The translations under genes were made by a program, and so were the position numbers. A model generated the notes under the pieces. That model did not search any database. It had not been told where the DNA came from and saw only the letters and a program-made list of their open reading frames with translations. DNA of 64,000 bases from Symbiodinium natans (taxonomy: Eukaryota; Sar; Dinophyceae; Suessiales; Symbiodiniaceae). The DNA lies in contig CAJNDS010001591.1 in assembly GCA_905221605.1 (NCBI GenBank), forward strand, positions 217,040-281,039, in the 5' to 3' direction. This document shows, in pieces, positions 50,901 to 60,651 of this stretch (position 1 is the first letter of the stretch; the number at the start of each line of letters is the position of its first letter).

Positions 50901-53900
50901 AGAGAGCCCCCTCCCTGAAGGACCCTATAGGTTCCGCTTCTGTCAGGGCGCCTTGGCGCCGAATGAGAGCAGCTTGCCTCCAAAACCGAAGCAGGCGCCG
51001 CAGGACTTCCTTGCAGGGAATTTGTTCTAGTGACCTTGGGGGACAAAATTATGAACCCCAAAAGGGTTTATGGTTCATACGACCTTGATCGGGATTATTG
51101 CAGTATAGGGATTTCTGCAGCTTTTCTACAGACATGCGGTCTGAGGCTGTCGAAAAATTTGGAGGCTGGGAGATCACTCCCTCACGCTCTCCTGTACCAG
51201 CGTGGGCAGTAGCGGTTGCCGCTGCTCTGCTGCTGCTGCACCGAGTAGATGTTCACCTCAGGCTCAAGCCTTCTCGAAGCTGTTTGTGAGGTGCAAGCCT
51301 TCAGCCGCAGTCTAAGCCTGTGCAATCTTCGCTGAGGCGGCATCCGTGCCGTTGTACGACGCGGCCGAGAACAGCGAGGGCTTGTGGGGCGCCCACTGCA
51401 CCTACAGCCGCTGCAATCGCAATGGCCATAGCCATAACCGTTGAATATACTGCGTGTATATACACGTGTTGATTTTATCTCCTCATATCAATTTCGTTAT
51501 TTAACTATATTCATGCTTACTTGTTCATTTTTTCTTGATTATTCTATGATTAGTACTATCATACTGAAAAATACATATATATATATACACATATACATAT
51601 TGTTTCATCCAAAAGAAGACTATATTCTATCTGCTGTTACGCAGGGCAGGCTGGCAGGCCGGCCTCGAAGCTGTTCTGCTGCGCGGAGAGGTCGCACCAG
51701 GTCTCCGGGCCTCTCTATGGGTATTTCAAAGAATAGGGTTTAGGGTTTAGGGTTTGGGTTTTGGGTTTGGGGTTTAGGCTTTAAAGCGAGGAGGGACATA
51801 TACACCCCCAAAATCATGGGACCCTAAACCCTAAACCCTAAACCCCTAGGGTTTACCCCTAGACCCCTGCGTTTGGTTTTTGACTCTCCGGGGACTTCGA
51901 GCTCTCTGAGATTCTGGGAGACCAACTTCCGGAGGCGATGGAGGTGCAGATGAGGCGGTTGTCCTCAAAGGCCACAAGGAGGCGCAGGGTTTAGGGTTTA
52001 GGGTTTAGGGTTTAGGGTGTAGGGTGTAGGGTTTAGGGCGTAGGGTGTAGGGTTTAGGGCGTAGGGTTTAGGGCTTAGATGCTTCTGGGCTTTGAGCAAA
52101 CCGGCCTTTCCGCAGGAGAGGATGAGGTTGGGGTCCATCCTCAGAGGCTTCTTGCGGGGCTTTAGGGCTCCTTGGGTCTTTTGCGGGTTTGGGGTTTTGG
52201 GGGACTTAGGGTTTAGGGTTTAGGGTTTAGGGTTTAGGGGCTTTGGGGTTTCGGGCCTGAGAGCCTTTGGGGCTGAAGTTCTTGTCATGGTGTGGTTCTG
52301 TTGCGTGCCGTGGCGCTGGTTCCAGGCCACACCCAGGACGCCCTTGGTGTGTGGCGCCGTCTCCTTCAGACATGGGCATACCTTAGGGACCACATCTGAA
52401 CCCTAAAAGGGTTTATGCCTCATGTACCATGAAACCCTAAACCCTAAATCCTAAATCAGAAACCCTAAACCCTAAACCGGGAAATGTCGAGTCGAGTCCT
52501 TGAAGGGGTACTGGCAGTTCCGCAAGTCCCACATCTGGATCGATGGCTGCCGGTCGTCATCGTAGCAGAGCAGCAGCTGTGTGGGCACCTGTGCCGAGCA
52601 GAGAACTGACAAAATTCTCCGATTTAAGAGTGTCCGTTCCCCCAAAATAGCGTTACACTGAATATGTTCCCGGAATACTCTACCATCCTCACTCAAGGCA
52701 CCCTAAACCCTAAACCCTAAACCCTAAACCCTAAACCCTGAACCCTGAACCCTGAACCCTGAACCCTAAACCCTACACCCCCCCCCCCCCCCCCCCCCAA
52801 GCCCGAGGAACCTCGGGGTGCCAGGCTACGCTGGCGCATCGGAGGCGGCCAGCTGGGTCTTGAAAGGTGATGACCTGCCACATATCTAGTTAGGGTTTAG
52901 GGTTTAGGGTTTAGGGTTTAGGGTTTAGGGTTTAGGGTTTAGGGTTTAGGGTTTAGGGTTCAGGGTTTAGAGACATTGTACAGGGTTTGGGTCCCAATAA
53001 CGCTTTGAAAGAAACGTTTTGAACGAACAGCGTTGAACGAGAGATTGTTGAACGGCAGTTGTGAGAGGAGCTTGGCTAAGGCCCCAGGGGTTAAGTAAAT
53101 TGAGAATTTGGCCTCCTAGAGGTGCTTTGGATTAGTTTGCTTGGATCAGCTGCTTTGACAAAACAGCTTGGGAAACTCAGAGTGATACAACAATGTACGA
53201 CATGCGCTTTCTACTTACTTTGTCTTGAGGGTTAGGGGCTTGGGGTTCAGGGTTGAAAGCATCTGAGCCCAGATTCTCACCCCCCCCCCCCCCCAAAAAA
53301 AAAAAAAAAAAATCCCTGGACCCTACACCCCTCGTCACCAGCCTCCTTCTTCTGCTTCAAGTCCCAGACCTTAGAGTGAGTTGCAACGAAGGCTGCGAAG
53401 AAGTCGCGGGTTAAGTCGCGGGTTTTGGGTTTAGGGTCTAGGGTTTAAGGTTTGGGGTTTGGGGTTTAGGGTTTGGGGTTTAGGGTTTAGGGTTTGGGGT
53501 TTAGGGTTTGGGGTTTAGGGTTTGGGGTTTACGGTTTAGGGCCCCGACCACCGTGGCGCCGGTGTTGGAGCAGGAGCAGAGGATGTGCCTCAGCACGACA
53601 GATCATCAGATGCACCAGTCTCGGCACCCAGGCCTCCTATCTCTTAGAAAACCCTAAACCCTAAACCCCAAACCCTAAAGCCTAAAGCCTAAACCCTAAG
53701 AAACTAAACCCGAAACCCTAAACCCTAAGAAACTAAACCCGAAACCCTAAGCCCCGAGTCCTAAACCCTAAACCCTAAACCCGCCCCCTCCCTACCACTC
53801 TATCTCCTTGAGCCCCCGACGGGACGATGCGGTTCCAGGCGCAGCACAGGACCTCCAAACCCAGACTCTTCTCTTCCCGATGTAGAGGAAACCTTAAATC

Positions 53901-56900
53901 CTCCAACCCCAAAAGCCCCCTAAGTCTTAAGCGCTAACAACCCTATACACCTTGTACCTTGAAGCCTAAATACCTTAAAACGTGCATGAGCCCCCATAGC
54001 CCACAGAACCCCTACATAAACCCCAACCTATGAAAAAGCCCTCCAAACCCCGCAACCCCAATCGATGAAAAACAACGACCAAAATCTTAGAAAACAAAAA
54101 ACCCACAACCCTATAATGAAACAAATCATATAAAACAATAACACCTTGTGAAACCCTAAAAACCTTACAAAGCTCTGAAAAAACCCTAAAGAACCCTATT
54201 CACAAGACTATAAACCCCCCGCCTCAGAGCCCTGGTTCTTGTGTTGGAGGGCTCGAAGATGCAAACCCCAAACCCCAAACCCCAAACCCCAAACCCCAAA
54301 CCCCAAACCCGAAACCCTAAACCCTAAACCCTAAACCCTAAACCCTAAACCCTAAACCCTAAACCCTAAACCCTAAACCCTAAACCCTAAACCCTTGGGG
54401 CGCCTCAGAGCCCTGGTGCTTGTTGGTGTTGGAGGGCTCGAAGATGCTGGGCGCGGAGGGGTTCTCGACGTTCACGATCTTCACCTCTCGGCACTTCTTT
54501 GTCGCAGGGTTTAGGGTTTAGGGTTTAGGGTTTAGGGTTTAGGGTTTAGGGTTTAGGGTTTAGGGTTTAGGGTTTAGGGTTACTCCGCTACCCCCTGCGC
54601 CTCCCCTGAGCAAGTGCAGGGTTCATCGGCTATGCCAATAGAGGCTCTTACAGTTAGGATACCCCCCAAAAGGGTAGAGAACCACGCTTGGACCAGTGCG
54701 AGGCCTCTGCCGACCTTTTTGCACGACGTTTTTTGGAGGTGAGGAAGTGCCAGGAGTCAGGGCCGAAGCGGGATTCAGGGCGAAGGGTGTCCAGGGAGGA
54801 GAGAGCCTGTTTGCCTCACCTATCCTCACCGAACTTAACCTGCATAAACCCCTACAACCACATGAACCTTTAACCTTCTCCTTTCACTAAGGTTGGCTGA
54901 GCTGCACTTGAACCGGCGTGCCGGGAGGTGCCTCATGTGCCCCCTAAATAACCCTAAACCCCAAACCCCAAACCCCAAACCCCAAACCCCAAACCCCAAA
55001 CCCCAACCCTAACCCTAAACCCTAATTAAACCCTAAACCCTAAACCCTAAACCCTAAAACCCTAAACCCTAAACCCTAACTGCCTTGCGGAGTTTCTCGG
55101 AGCCTCGGAGTCCGAGCCGCAGGTGGCCATGAGATTCGACTTCAGCGGGTGGAACCTCGAGGAAGCTCAGGCCCCTCCGAGTTCTTCACCAAGAGGGGAA
55201 GACAGTGCTTGAGTATATATGTATATATATATATATATATGTATGTAGGTTTAGGGTTTAGGGTTTAGGGTTTAGGGTTTAGGGTTTAGGGTTTAGGGTT
55301 TATGGTTTAGGGTTTGGGGTTTGGGGTTTGGGGTTTGGGGTTTGGGGTTTGGGGTTTGGGGTTTGGGGTTTGGAAGACATGTGACATCACATGTATGAAA
55401 CATGTATATAACTTAAGTAGGTAGGTAGGTAGGTAGGTAGGTAGGCTAGATATGGATATGATCATGTGATATACGAGATTTAACATATCATGTGTGATAT
55501 GTGATATGTGTAAATGCATACTCATATGTCTATGTACGTCTGTATGTGTATTTCTACACATATTCTACATATGCATGATCACCAGATTGTAGGGATCTCT
55601 TCCGCTCTCCTTTGCAGGTTTCCGAAAGCAGGGGGTACAAACTTATATACCCCAAAAGAACTATAATCCTTTTAAAGGAAACCCCAAAAGGGGCACCAAA
55701 ACGCTACCCCTATTTTCGGAAACCGCCCCATTTCAAGTTGATGTTCGCTCTGTTGGCAGTTGGCGCCGGGCTCGACGCAGTGGACCTCACCTTTGTGCAC
55801 CGGCTGCGAGTGGACCAGGCCTCTCACAAAAACTTCAGCTGCACATCTGATCACTCTCCACGGAAGCCCTCCCTCATTCCTATCCCTAAACCCTCAACCC
55901 CTAACCCTAAACCCTAAACCCTAAACCCTAAACCCTAAACCCTAAACCCTAAACCCTAAACCCTAAGTCTTCTCCTCCTACAGACTTTGCAGAAGCTGCA
56001 GAGGCGGCTTTGCCTGAGTCCTGGCCGTTGGAGCTGAGGATCGAATGCGGATTCCACAAGGAGACCACCTCGGAGTTTACGCAAATAGGGTTTAGGGGTT
56101 TAGGGGCTTAGGGGCTTTAGGGGTTTCGGGGTTTAGAGTTTAGGGGTTTAGGGGTTTAGGGGTTTAGGGGTTTTCAGGGACTGGGATGTTGCCCCTTAAT
56201 ACAAACAGTGCTTAATTCTTAATTGGGATTATAGTACACCCCCCCCTATAATCATTCCTACAGGACTGTTAGTCTGTTTGTACAAGGGGGAACATCCCGG
56301 ATCATGTTAGAGGCTTTTTCGGAAGAACCGCTTTTGGGGGTTTAGGTTTTGGGGGGTTTAGGGCTAACCCTAAACCCTAAACCCTAAACCCCAAACCCTA
56401 AACCCTAAACCCTAAACGCAAGCACTGAAAGGTCACCGCTTGAGGACCGGACGCCATCCTGCAGGCCGCCAGCCAGCAGGCCATAGGGACACCTCATCGC
56501 TTTTCTTGCTTCTCCAAGAACAGAACCCAGGGTTTAGGGTTTAGGGTTTAGGGTTTAGGGTTTAGGGTTTAGGGTTTAGGGTTTAGGGTTTAGGGTTCAG
56601 GGTTTAGGGTTGAGGAAAAATGGTTGAACTTATATATATGGCTACTGAATAAGGAAGCCCAACAAGTTTAAAGTTCAACTGTTGGCGAAGTCAGTTGTCT
56701 GAAAGAGACGTTGCTTAGGATTTTGAGGGTTTAGGGGTTGATAGGATTCGGAGTATTAGGCCTTCGGCTTTGGCTTTGGGGTTTTGAGTTTAGGGCTTAG
56801 GGTTTTGGGTTTTCCGGCTTAGCGTTTTTGAGCGATTCAGTGAGTGATGGACAGCGAGAGTTGCCAGACATCGCTGTGACATGAAGTGACATGCTGTGCC

Positions 56901-59513
56901 CGCGTGTGCCGCGCATCTGTGCCACGGCAGGTGTCTGAGGGCCGCACGCCCCGTCGATACCCAGCTTCCCCCAAGAGATGGTGGAGAAGCGCCGGCCGCC
57001 TTAAGTCAGGAAAAGAAGGGAACTTTGTGAGTGAGGGTTTGGGGGTTTGGGGTTGAGGGTTAGGGTTTAGGGGTTAAAGGGTCTGTAGGGATATATTTGG
57101 GATGTTCTGCATGCTCGGGGACCCGGGGACCCCCTAGCCCTGATCCATTTACACCCCCCCAAACAAGGGTACCCCCCCTCCCCCTCTGCGGGAAACCCCC
57201 ATCTGCCGAAAAACGGATAGAAAAGTCAGAAAGCACCTCCCCTAAACTCCTGTAAACCCGAACCCTAAATTCCGTAAACCCCTCGACCCTAAACCACATA
57301 AACGCTACAACCCTAAAAGCCCTCAACCCTATAAACCCTAAACTCTAAAAACCCTAAAAGATCTAAAACCCTTATGAACCTAAATCCCCTAAACGCCCTA
57401 AACCCTATGAACTCTAAACTCTAAACACCCCTTCAGCCGCCATCATGTGTGGTGCCTTCAGTGCGCACGGCGGCCTGCACCTCCATGTCCGCACCGCTCC
57501 TGTGAAGGTGTCACGGATAGGGTTATGTTCAGGGTTCAGGGTTTAGAGTTTAGGGTTTGGGGCTTAGGGTTTATAGGGTAAAAGACAGTAGGCTTTGGGT
57601 GTTTAAGCGAACGAGACCGGCTAAATCCTCTAAACCCTAGACGCTTTGTAAACGAAAATCCCGATAAACCCCTCTAAGCCTTGGGGACCCAAGTGAACCC
57701 TAACATTGGGGCCATGTACCCTTTATTGTAAAAAAAAACCTGTTGAGGTATGTGAACCATAAACCCTTATGCTACTATAATTCCTATGAAGGTATATGAA
57801 GCCATAAACCCCCTAAGCCCTAAGCCCTAAGCCCCAAGCCCGAAGCCCTAAGCCCTAAGCCCGAAGCCCTAAACCCTAAACCCTAAACCCTAAACCCTAA
57901 ACCCTAAACCCTGAACCCTGAACCCTGAACCCTGAACCCTGAAGGGTTCTTACTGGAACCCAAAGAAAAACCCCGCCCCCACCTGCCGGCATCGAAGGAC
58001 ACGAACTCCAGGCTGGCATCCGACCCCTTAGAGAGAGAGGTCTAGGGCTGAGGGTTTAGGGTTTAGGGTTTAGGGTTTAGGGTTTAGGGTTAGGAACTGG
58101 GGTCCTGATGATAAGGGAACCCTACTATTTCGGGGGCTATTACAGGGCCAAATGGCCGGCTCTCTGACGCTGACTCCTTTTGGGGTTTATGGGTGGATAT
58201 AGGGTTTAATAGAGATATGGCTTCCGTATTATTCCGTAGGTTTTGACATCATGCCCGCGTCGACCCAAACAGGAATAAAGCATGTGAGCACAGAAGTCCA
58301 ACAGTCGTGTCTCGCATTTCTGAGAGCCACGCAGTCCAACATGCGATGACTGCTTCGAGGTTTCGGGTTCAGGGTTTAGGCTTAGGGTTTAGGGTTTAGG
58401 GTTTAGGGTTTAGGGTTTAGGGTTTAGGGTTTAGGGTTTAGGGTTTAGGGTTTAGGGTTTAGGGCCTGCCCCTGGAGAATACGATTTTCATCCAGCAGGC
58501 TCCAGAACAGCCCCTGGTCCCCCCCCTCTTGTTAATAGATGTTGGAACCCCTAAACCGCCTAAGCCCTAAACCCTAAACTCTAAACCCTAAACCCCAAAC
58601 CCTAAACCCTACCTAAACCCTAAACCCTAAACCGCGCTTTTTCGGGTCGAGTCGAGCTTTCGAGGTTGGGGGGGGGGGGGGGGGGGGCTGTGCTTTCTGA
58701 CTCCTCCCTTGAAGTTTATATCAATGGACGGACAAAACCCTAAGTGGACTCCTGGATGCTCTGGGCTTTGAAGCAACTCCCTTCTAAGGGGTTTATATCA
58801 ATAGAAGAAAAAAGCCTTTGGGGGGGGGGGGGGGGGCTTATAGAAAGATAAGGAAAAACCTAGGGGGGGGGGATATAATTAAAAATTCCCTTCAAGGGCT
58901 TACATCAAAGGAACAGTTTACTAAGGGGCCCTAAAGGCCGCATTCTCTGGGCCGAGCACAGAGGCGCCGCCCAGGGCTGAGGCCGCCGAGTGCGCGCTGC
59001 TGCCCAGCGCCAGCAGCGTGGGGGCGGCCTGGCGCCAAAAAAAACCGGCCTGCGCCAAAAAAAACCGGCAAAGCGTCTACTTAAGAGGGGGCGTGATAGA
59101 GGGGCCTTAAGAATAAGAGCAAGGGTTTAGGGTTTAGGGTTTTGGGTTTAGGGCAACTATAGGGGGCCTTAAAAAAATTAGAACAGGGTTGTTAGGGGGG
59201 TGATTATGGTATACTTGTTCACGGGCTAAGGGAATACTATGAGTAACTATTTTGACCCCTATAGTACAAGGTGGTGGCTGTACCTAGATTCTAGTTTGGT
59301 ATTCTTAGGTTCTAAGATGATACAGTAGTACATATGATTCTAGTTTGATATTCTTAGTTTCGAAGAGGAGAATGTAATTAGTAATATATTATACAAGATG
59401 GCCAAGAACACCTTCTGCACTGCCAGGGCTTGAATCCAAAGGCGGCATCTTTCGCTCCTGCCTCAGCAGGGCACCAGGCGACCGTCGCTGTCCGCTGGAT
59501 CTGCTTCAGTGGC
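38087..59513 (-). CDS. SEC31: SEC31, COPII outer-coat subunit, about 50 small exons
   Basis: SEC31 pairs with SEC13 to form the outer cage of COPII vesicles at ER exit sites and stimulates SAR1 GTP hydrolysis through SEC23. Exons in order give an N-terminal WD40 propeller (RTATVAWCP to FGFGGKLLSF), the helical ACE1 region (TAAVELCFKSGKMAE, ALLLASGGGITLW, ICYICAKNFPKTVSIWA, YAEILANSGRL), a Pro/Gly-rich segment (40773-41126) and the C-terminal helical domain ending SWLMGVK plus RLITR and TGA at 38087-38089. Exons are 27-110 nt except the Pro-rich one (354 nt). Donors are GT, GC or GA; acceptors AG, usually followed by G. The initiator exon is not identified (a candidate ATG is at 59719). Some C-terminal and linker exons are less certain. 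Confidence 0.9.
39134..39241. repeat. Foldback element in a SEC31 intron
   Basis: Arms CTTACTGTTGGCTAGCA (39134-39150) and TGCTAGCCAACAGTAAG (39225-39241) are perfect inverted repeats around a 74-bp loop that itself contains a smaller palindrome (CCCTATATA ... TATATAGGG). Confidence 0.9.
40056..40130. repeat. Foldback element in a SEC31 intron
   Basis: Arms ACTCTTTACCTACAGTTT and AAACTGTAGGTAAAGAGAGT are inverted repeats with a 2-nt difference. Confidence 0.85.
40498..40524 (+). repeat. GAT trinucleotide microsatellite
   Basis: Nine GAT units inside an AT-rich intronic stretch (40430-40640). Confidence 0.9.
41586..41690 (+). repeat. GTAT tetranucleotide microsatellite
   Basis: About 25 perfect TATG units followed by a TA run, in a SEC31 intron. 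A G-run of about 20 lies just left (41545-41562). Confidence 0.95.
42491..44989 (-). CDS. SEC31: SEC31 exons for the ACE1 alpha-solenoid
   Basis: Exons 44933-44989 (VGNLTAAVELCFKSGKMAE), 44720-44791 (ALLLASGGGITLWTRARDEY), 44526-44582 (TVGNIMTNDFSKL), 44198-44272 (LAHWMETLAIVATYSGREYQ), 43983-44060 (ALCEQLAERLEKEKFDIRSA), 43538-43609 (ICYICAKNFPKTVSIWAITH), 43092-43136 (VEKMAVLQDVTKFQQ), 42804-42871 (YAEILANSGRLTAAMRYL) and about 42491-42596 (LRDRIFNSAP). This is the most diagnostic part of SEC31 after the propeller and mediates cage edges by dimerisation. Confidence 0.9.
43861..43965. repeat. Foldback element in a SEC31 intron, 30-bp arms
   Basis: Arms at 43861-43890 and 43936-43965 match at 28 of 30 positions (AGAGACyCCAAAACCCCTTA core). 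It lies 17 nt from the donor of the exon at 43983. Confidence 0.9.
45318..49630 (-). CDS. SEC31: SEC31 exons between propeller and ACE1 helices
   Basis: Exons 49562-49630 (FEHWIAERRLREYCLDK), 49096-49134 (EGLMWELMATLAE), 48816-48860 (SRVPTLLGFDQ), 48476-48569 (RILQEAERFLG), about 48070-48146 (Pro-rich), about 47150-47197 (AESFFDELS), about 46750-46838 (Glu/Lys-rich, EQKKRDELEREEQKKKEE) and about 45318-45390 (ALIKQSLLVP). Weaker candidates lie near 49980-50020, 47490-47535, 47330-47380 and 46245-46298. The WELM, LLGF and FFDxL words agree with the SEC31 inter-domain region. Confidence 0.7.
45928..46020 (+). repeat. Interstitial telomere-type array (TTTAGGG)n
   Basis: About thirteen perfect TTTAGGG units in a SEC31 intron. 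Confidence 0.95.
50063..50340 (+). repeat. Longest interstitial telomere-type array (TTTAGGG)n
   Basis: About 39 units with a few CTTAGGG, TTTGGGG and TTAGGG variants in the SEC31 intron upstream of the exon at 50395-50456 on the plus coordinate axis, that is downstream in the transcript. Confidence 0.95.
50395..54484 (-). CDS. SEC31: SEC31 exons for the later propeller blades and the SEC13-binding strand
   Basis: Exons 54404-54484 (VKIVNVENPSAPSIFEPSN), 53821-53852 (VLCCAWNRIV), 53549-53588 (HILCSCSNTGATV), 53343-53369 (VWDLKQKKE, only 27 nt), 52812-52874 (LRCASVAWHPE), 52499-52588 (QPSIQMWDLRNCQYPFK), 52317-52363 (HTKGVLGVAWN), 52106-52139 (MDPNLILSCGK), 51927-51963 (DNRLICTSIASG), 51664-51709 (ETWCDLSAQQNSFE), 51345-51401 (VQWAPHKPSLFSAASYNG), 51198-51256 (VNIYSVQQQQ), 50950-51009 (CGACFGFGGKLLSFG) and 50395-50456 (FIHSLVVPSEPEIATGS). 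Phases are consistent at nearly every join. Donor GA at 52498, GC at 52316 and 52105. Confidence 0.9.
54263..54397 (+). repeat. Telomere-type array flanked by a duplicated exon edge
   Basis: CCCCAAA units grade into perfect CCCTAAA units. The array is flanked by 54221-54262 and 54402-54447, two copies of the same SEC31 exon segment. Confidence 0.95.
55104..59513 (-). CDS. SEC31: SEC31 exons for the first propeller blades
   Basis: Exons 59462-59513 (IQRTATVAWCP), about 58972-59028 (PTLLALGSSAHSAASALG), 57983-58026 (SDASLEFVSF), 57456-57499 (MEVQAAVRTE), about 56950-56999 (RRFSTISWGKLGID), 56454-56492 (PYGLLAGGLQDG), 56014-56068 (VVSLWNPHSILSSNGQ), 55772-55820 (VHSQPVHKGEVHCVE) and 55104-55155 (FHPLKSNLMATCGSDSE). 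Joins at 55772/55155 and 55104/54484 are exactly in phase. These match the SEC31 pattern of SVAWSP, LEIFS, FxxIxWG, YPxGLIAGG, VSLW, NPxxxNLLASGGxD. GC donors occur at 55771 and 55103. Confidence 0.85.
55247..55371 (+). repeat. Telomere-type array switching from TTTAGGG to TTTGGGG
   Basis: About eight TTTAGGG units followed by nine homogeneous TTTGGGG units. Confidence 0.95.
56183..56298. repeat. Foldback element in a SEC31 intron
   Basis: Arms GGGATGTTGCCCCTTAATAC (from 56183) and GTACAAGGGGGAACATCCC (to 56298) pair with few mismatches; both continue with CAAACAG/CTGTTTG. Confidence 0.85.
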
Positions 59514-60651
59514 CTGAGCTCTTCAAACGATTCCGAGAGAGTGGGAAGAAATCACCCTAAACCCTAAACCCTAAACCCTAAACCCTAAACCCTAAACCCT
59601 AAACCCTAAACCCTAAACCCTAAACCCTAAACCCTAAACCACCCTAATCCCTAAACCCTAAACCCAAAACCCAAAACACAAAACCCTAAACCCCCCATCA
59701 GAGGTCCCGGCTGGCTCATCCTGGTCGTGCCGTCCCGGCAGTTCCCAGGACCGCCCACACCGCGGGCGCACGCCTGAGCGCGGCAGATTCTACTCCCATT
59801 CCCTGCCATGCGCGTTGTCGTTTAGGGTTTAGGCTTTAGGGTTTAGGGTTTAGAATGAAAATCTCCCATTCCTTGCCATTCGCTTCGTGGCAAGGGTGGG
59901 ACCACGTTCTCCCCCAAAAGTGGAGTCATCTACCCGATGCCTGCGAGAATTCCTACTGAGGTATGTATGTACAGAATTAGGGCTACCCTAAACCCTAAAC
60001 CCTAAACCCTAAACCCCTAGGGCTCGTGTTGTCCGTGAGTGGCCCACCTCTGAGGGATTGTTTATGAAGTTTCTGAGAAAGTGCCGGCGCAGAAATGTCT
60101 GCAGGACTCAATCCCTACGTTCCGGGATAAGAGCATTTAGATGTCAAGGTCTCTGGATAGCCTGTCTTTGTAACCCTAAACCCTAAACCCTAAACCCTAA
60201 ACCCTAAACGCTAAACCCCCAAGCCCCCGGCCCTGCGGAGCTTAAAAGGTGGGAGGACAGCAGAAGCTTCGAGCCAATGTGAAGCCAAGGCAGGGCAAAG
60301 TCACCGATGCCTCCTCTCTTGCAAGGGCAAATTAGGGTTTAGGGTTTAGGGTTTAGGGTTTAGGGGTTACAGGGGCTTAGGGTTTATAGGGCTTCGGTCG
60401 GATTTCAAGCCCCGGAAAGACTGCCCTCTCATTGAACAATGCTCTCCATGTACCCATGTATGTTCATGTGCGATAGTGGGAGTGTTTAAGATCAAGGGGG
60501 AGGGGGGTGAACCATAAACCCGTGAATCAAGCGGCGAAGCAGTGTCTCCAACCTTCTCACTTCTCTCAGGCAGTATCTTCCAAACATCAGCGACGGGCAT
60601 AAGAATGACGCCTTTTCTCTTTCCGCTCTTCTCCGCAGTTTTTTACCCAAA
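59514..60651. other. Spacer between DAPAL and SEC31
   Basis: Holds CCCTAAA arrays (59553-59690, 59985-60020, 60170-60210), a TTTAGGG array (60335-60365) and a 30-bp direct repeat around a telomeric block (59791-59820 and 59861-59890). The SEC31 initiator exon should be here; the ATG at 59719 (MSQPGPL) is possible but its splice phase to 59513 does not work out. Confidence 0.5.
59553..59690 (+). repeat. Interstitial telomere-type array (CCCTAAA)n
   Basis: About thirteen perfect units then CCCAAAA variants, in the spacer next to the first identified SEC31 exon. Confidence 0.95.
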
